Positions 7,509 through 10,177 of a DNA stretch of 10,177 nt are shown piece by piece. Within the stretch, counting starts at the first letter, position 1; each line of letters opens with the position of its first letter. Made by a program: the position numbers and the translations under genes. The notes under the pieces were generated by a model that did no database searches, was not told the origin of the DNA, and saw nothing but the letters and a program-made list of their open reading frames with translations. The stretch is from assembly GCA_900543365.1 (NCBI GenBank), contig UQRG01000042.1, forward strand, positions 1-10,177. Reading direction: 5' to 3'. This DNA comes from an uncultured Eubacterium sp. (GTDB lineage Bacteria > Bacillota > Clostridia > Lachnospirales > CAG-274).

Positions 7509-7539
7509 AAATGTCACAAAATGTCATTTTTTTTATAGT
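7509..7539 (+). promoter_or_regulatory. Probable promoter of tail cassette with AAATGTCA direct repeats
   Basis: TATAGT at 7534-7539 (five of six to TATAAT) lies 17 bases after ATGTCA at 7511-7516 (four of six to TTGACA). The octamer AAATGTCA occurs at 7509-7516 and again at 7519-7526, exactly ten bases apart, so both copies face the same side of the helix. The second copy could also act as a -35 for a weaker TATATA at 7544-7549. The repeat is a candidate activator or repressor site. A T-run (7527-7534) lies between -35 and -10. Confidence 0.5.
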
Positions 7540-7566
7540 AAATTATATATGTAAGCTATTTTATAT

Positions 7567-7574
7567 AAGGAGGT
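7567..7574 (+). promoter_or_regulatory. Ribosome binding site of tail-fibre gene
   Basis: AAGGAGGT is a full match to the anti-Shine-Dalgarno sequence, five bases before the ATG at 7580. It fixes the start of the large phage gene and predicts strong translation, in contrast to the weak sites of the first two glycan genes. Confidence 0.9.
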
Positions 7575-7579
7575 AAATT

Positions 7580-9631
7580 ATGAATTATAAATTTAAAATT
7601 ACAGGACAATATTTAGAAAGACTTGATAATAATAAAATAATAACGTCAAGCAAAAACCATTTTATAGCTAATTTTAATTTTGACAGCAGTTGGGAAAACA
7701 TAGAACCTAAAACTGTTAATTTTCAAAAGGACAATGAAACAATTTCAGTTATTTTAAGCAATAACCAGTGTGTTATTCCTTGGGAGGTTATGACTAGTGC
7801 TGGTGACATTAAAATTTGCGTAGTTGGTGGTAATCTAATTCCTACAAACAAAGTAATTATAAATGTTATTGGAGATGAGATAACACAGGGATTAGCTCCT
7901 ACTGTTGCAAGCCCAACTGTATATGAATATGTTTTAAGTGTAGCAAAAAAATCAGAAGAAAACAATAACACTACAGCAAGTATACTAAATGATTATAAAA
8001 CTAATATTGAAACAAGTGAAAGTAAAATCTCAAATATAATAGGTAAATTTAATACAGACACTAACATTAAAATAAATGAATTAAATACTAACATAAAAAA
8101 TGCCAATAACAATATAAATTCACAATTAAATAAGTGCAATGAATATGCTAATACTGCATTAAATTCAGCAAAGGAAGCAACTGAAATATTAAACCAATCT
8201 TACAATTCACTTTTAGAGAAATTTTTCGCTTTAAATGCTGACAGTAATGTTTACGAAAGCATATTTTATAATTATGACTATAATAAATCATCCACCGGTA
8301 TTAAAGCACAGGATAATCAAGGTCTTATTTGTGAACCATCAACTGACACTATAAGAAACAGAGATGATTACGAAAATTTGCCTTTATTTAAGCACTGGGA
8401 TGTTAATGCTTACATAGATGAAAATGGTATTAAACATATTACAGCTATTGAAGGTGAAGATAACTTTGACAGATATAACAGTGATGTATATGTAATGTAT
8501 CCTACTTGGTATATTAAGAAAACGGAGTATGAAAATCAGTGGGGAATTGCTGTAACAGGAATTCCAAGAAAGGGATTTGTTCCTCTTGCTTGTGCAATTA
8601 ATCCTGACGGAAGTGTTAATCCTTATATGCTTTTTGCTAAATACAATATGTCATCTAATTTCAAAAGCGTTAGTGGTCAATATATAAAGAGATTTATCAA
8701 AAATAAAACTATTTATACTGATTTGCAGCCAGCTAAAGGTAATCAATACACATTTACAACAGGCTGTGACGCTTTGTTTTTACAATTATTAATGATGATT
8801 AAATATGCTACCCTTAACTCTCAGTTAATAATGACTGGCTGCACAAGCTATGACGGTATTTATAGTTGTATACTTGATGACAATGTATCTGTTAAATTAT
8901 CTACAGGAGACGCAAATAAGTTATTTGTAAACAGTTGTATATCACTATACGATACTAATGGCAGCAAGAAAAACCCTAATATATATACAAATGCTACAAT
9001 AGAAAGTATAACAGATTATGACAGCAAAAATAGTATTATAAAGCTAAAAGACATTGTTAGAGCTGACAGCTATACGGATGAATATGAGCCTACGAACATT
9101 TCTATTTCTCCTTTAGGGTGGAAAACAGGTATGACCGACAATGTAAACGGAAGTGATGGTTCTTATGTAAGCAACACAACTGGCAAATATCCTTGCAAAA
9201 TTGGTGGTATTGAATATTGTGCCGGTTTTTCAGAAACTACAAGTATAGTTGTGCAAAATCTAAATATATATGATGTTTATGATTGCAGGCTTAATACTTT
9301 TAATACCTTAAATGGTTATAGCAAAATTTCAGAAATTAGCTTTGCATCCAATGGTTATATAACAAAAGAAAGTATTGACCTAACTAACGGAATAATGTAC
9401 CCTACAGAAACGGGAGGAACATCAGTAACTGGTTTTTGTGATTCTGCAGAAAAGCCGTCATCAACTTCATCGGCTATATTTTATGCTTCAATATATGCTT
9501 CTTATGGCTATGGTGTAAACGCAGGCTTGTGGTTTATTTCTTTAGGTCAAAATAATAACTTTGACCAAAATTTTATATGTGGGCGAATAAGTGTAAATGG
9601 AATAAGAGGTGAATTAAATGAAAGCAATTAG
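7580..9631 (+). CDS. Phage tail-fibre / receptor-binding protein, BppU-like N-terminus
   Basis: This 683-residue protein resembles receptor-binding tail proteins of Clostridia prophages. Residues 1-105 look like the BppU-type docking domain that attaches such proteins to the baseplate (beta-rich, FxITGQYLERLD start, SSW at 36-38, IPWEV, then G-L-A-P-T at 104-108 and PTVYEYVL at 112-119). Residues about 125-218 are Asn/Lys-rich heptad-like coiled coil, expected to trimerise. Residues 250-430 form a module recurrent in Firmicutes tail proteins (HWDVNAYIDENGIKHITAI, 272-290; YATLNSQLIMTGCTSYD, 409-425). From about 510 a Gly/Ser/Tyr/aromatic-rich domain ends in AGLWFISLG...CGRISVNG, like the lectin-type tips that contact host glycans. 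No signal peptide or membrane segment is present. The next gene overlaps it by 14 bases. It stands at the start of its transcription unit, not at the end of a baseplate operon as is usual. An exact receptor cannot be assigned. Confidence 0.85.
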   Translation: MNYKFKITGQYLERLDNNKIITSSKNHFIANFNFDSSWENIEPKTVNFQKDNETISVILSNNQCVIPWEVMTSAGDIKICVVGGNLIPTNKVIINVIGDEITQGLAPTVASPTVYEYVLSVAKKSEENNNTTASILNDYKTNIETSESKISNIIGKFNTDTNIKINELNTNIKNANNNINSQLNKCNEYANTALNSAKEATEILNQSYNSLLEKFFALNADSNVYESIFYNYDYNKSSTGIKAQDNQGLICEPSTDTIRNRDDYENLPLFKHWDVNAYIDENGIKHITAIEGEDNFDRYNSDVYVMYPTWYIKKTEYENQWGIAVTGIPRKGFVPLACAINPDGSVNPYMLFAKYNMSSNFKSVSGQYIKRFIKNKTIYTDLQPAKGNQYTFTTGCDALFLQLLMMIKYATLNSQLIMTGCTSYDGIYSCILDDNVSVKLSTGDANKLFVNSCISLYDTNGSKKNPNIYTNATIESITDYDSKNSIIKLKDIVRADSYTDEYEPTNISISPLGWKTGMTDNVNGSDGSYVSNTTGKYPCKIGGIEYCAGFSETTSIVVQNLNIYDVYDCRLNTFNTLNGYSKISEISFASNGYITKESIDLTNGIMYPTETGGTSVTGFCDSAEKPSSTSSAIFYASIYASYGYGVNAGLWFISLGQNNNFDQNFICGRISVNGIRGELNESN

Positions 9632-9908
9632 TTATAAAAAAGAAAATAAAATAAATTACACGCAATTGGATAATAATAAGGCTAATGTAATGCTGTTTTT
9701 TAATGAAAAAGAAATTGCCGATATTAATGGAAATATTTGTTATGAGTATGATTTCAACGAATTTGAAACAAACAAAAGTAAGACTTACATAGAAGAAAAT
9801 GCAGAAAATCTTATTGATTACAAGACTATTGAAATTTCACAAGAGGAACGACTTGAAAGCCTTGAAAATGCCGTACAGGAAATAGCCTTAATGATGTTAG
9901 GAGAGTGA
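9618..9908 (+). CDS. Small phage tail accessory protein
   Basis: This 96-residue acidic protein begins inside the end of the tail-fibre gene (14-base overlap, different frame). AGAGGTGA at 9605-9612 gives a good ribosome binding site five bases before the ATG. The first half is beta-like (MKAISYKKENKINYTQLD) and the tail, ISQEERLESLENAVQEIALM (73-92), is a short amphipathic helix of the kind that ends many small proteins encoded just after tail-fibre genes in Firmicutes phages. The downstream 37-residue XkdX-like gene gives the usual gene order of such cassettes. It may act as a fibre chaperone or an attachment subunit, but its function is not established; I recognise it by size, order and helix rather than by a named domain. 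Confidence 0.75.
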   Translation: MKAISYKKENKINYTQLDNNKANVMLFFNEKEIADINGNICYEYDFNEFETNKSKTYIEENAENLIDYKTIEISQEERLESLENAVQEIALMMLGE

Positions 9909-9912
9909 TAAA

Positions 9913-10026
9913 ATGGTTAAATTTTTAGCTTTAAGAGTACTACAAGGTAAACTTGATATTGAAAGTATACCACAAAAATTCAGAGAAGAAGTTACAAATT
10001 ATATAAACTTGATTAAAAACAAATAA
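9913..10026 (+). CDS. XkdX-like small phage protein (37 aa)
   Basis: This ORF encodes 37 residues, MVKFLALRVLQGKLDIESIP at the N-terminus followed by QKFREEVTNYI and a Lys/Asn end. The pattern of a hydrophobic start, G-K-L/I, then I-x-x-I/V-P-x-K-F/Y is that of the tiny XkdX-type proteins encoded just after tail-fibre genes in PBSX-like and other Firmicutes prophages. Their role in the tail is poorly known. AGGAG at 9899-9903 is its ribosome binding site, overlapping the end of the previous gene, whose stop lies four bases before this start. The three phage genes therefore form one operon, ended by the hairpins downstream. Confidence 0.8.
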   Translation: MVKFLALRVLQGKLDIESIPQKFREEVTNYINLIKNK

Positions 10027-10035
10027 ATTGGCCAC

Positions 10036-10052
10036 CTACCTAAAACAGGTAG
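10036..10052 (+). repeat. Short hairpin after tail cassette
   Basis: CTACCT (10036-10041) pairs with AGGTAG (10047-10052) around a five-base loop, ten bases after the XkdX-like stop codon. The six-base-pair stem has no following T-run, so it is not a terminator by itself. It is the first of three hairpins in this gap. Confidence 0.45.
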
Positions 10053-10066
10053 CTTCAAACTGTAGA

Positions 10067-10091
10067 AAAAGTCCAGTTTAACTGGGCTTTT
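10067..10091 (+). terminator. Probable bidirectional intrinsic terminator
   Basis: AAAAGTCCAGT (10067-10077) pairs with ACTGGGCTTTT (10081-10091) around TTA, giving an 11-base-pair stem with one G-T wobble. The stem is A-rich at its 5' base and ends in four Ts on the plus strand. Read on the minus strand it ends in five Ts, so it could stop transcription from both sides. It lies about 40 bases after the last phage gene and should end that operon. Confidence 0.65.
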
Positions 10092-10100
10092 CAGATTGTC

Positions 10101-10136
10101 GATAAACCCAGTTTCAAATTATAAACTGGGTTTATC
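10101..10136 (+). repeat. Perfect 14-bp inverted repeat
   Basis: GATAAACCCAGTTT (10101-10114) and AAACTGGGTTTATC (10123-10136) are perfect complements with an eight-base loop. The core CCCAGTTT/AAACTGGG repeats the stem of the terminator just before it. No clear T-run follows, so it may be a backup terminator, an RNA 3'-end stabiliser or a protein-binding site. The remaining bases to the window end show no gene. Confidence 0.6.
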
Positions 10137-10177
10137 ATTGTAAAAATATATTCAATTAAGGATAAATTTTCAAATAT

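Noticed and set aside
7384..7579. Insertion sequence ends, attachment site or riboswitch in the divergent gap
   Set aside because: No terminal inverted repeats, target duplications or long structured leader are visible. Both leaders are short, and the gap is explained by two promoters.
7723..7971. Minus-strand 82-codon open frame inside the tail-fibre gene
   Set aside because: It is antisense to a conserved BppU-like domain and lacks a ribosome binding site.
1..10177. CRISPR array, tRNA or rRNA genes
   Set aside because: No regularly spaced repeats, CCA-ended cloverleaf or conserved ribosomal RNA stretches were seen on either strand.

Overview
The window is AT-rich (by eye near 30% GC), with Arg codons mostly AGA, strong AGGAGG-type ribosome binding sites and tight gene packing. 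This points to a low-GC Firmicute of the Clostridia, plausibly a Lachnospiraceae-like gut anaerobe. No taxonomic marker is present, so the assignment is an inference.

Positions 1-7383 hold one minus-strand operon of seven genes, and its 3' end runs off the left edge. In transcription order it encodes: a GT4 glycosyltransferase (6259-7383), a second diverged glycosyltransferase (5219-6247), a GT4 enzyme with a cysteine cluster (3977-5179), a radical SAM/SPASM protein (2791-3966), an MptE-like/DUF115 protein (1905-2777), a NeuA-like cytidylyltransferase (1246-1902) and a pyruvate-aldolase-like DRE-TIM enzyme fused to a C-terminal domain (1-1237, partial). Gaps are 2-39 bases. A good promoter with an extended -10 (7429-7456) drives the operon. 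This is a cell-surface glycan module. Its last three genes suggest a compact route in which a keto-acid sugar is made by an aldolase, activated with CMP and transferred by a GT42-like enzyme. No NeuB/KdsA-type synthase, flippase, polymerase or initiating transferase lies in the window.

Positions 7384-7579 are a divergent intergenic region with promoters facing both ways. The plus-strand promoter carries two AAATGTCA direct repeats set ten bases apart.

Positions 7580-10026 hold a plus-strand phage tail cassette: a 683-residue receptor-binding/tail-fibre-like protein, an overlapping 96-residue tail accessory protein, and a 37-residue XkdX-like protein that is easily missed. It has its own promoter and a very strong ribosome binding site, but no baseplate genes upstream. 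Positions 10027-10177 contain three hairpins, one a credible bidirectional terminator. The window thus places a host-surface glycan operon back to back with a phage-type surface-recognition cassette, either a prophage edge or an orphan tail-fibre cassette.
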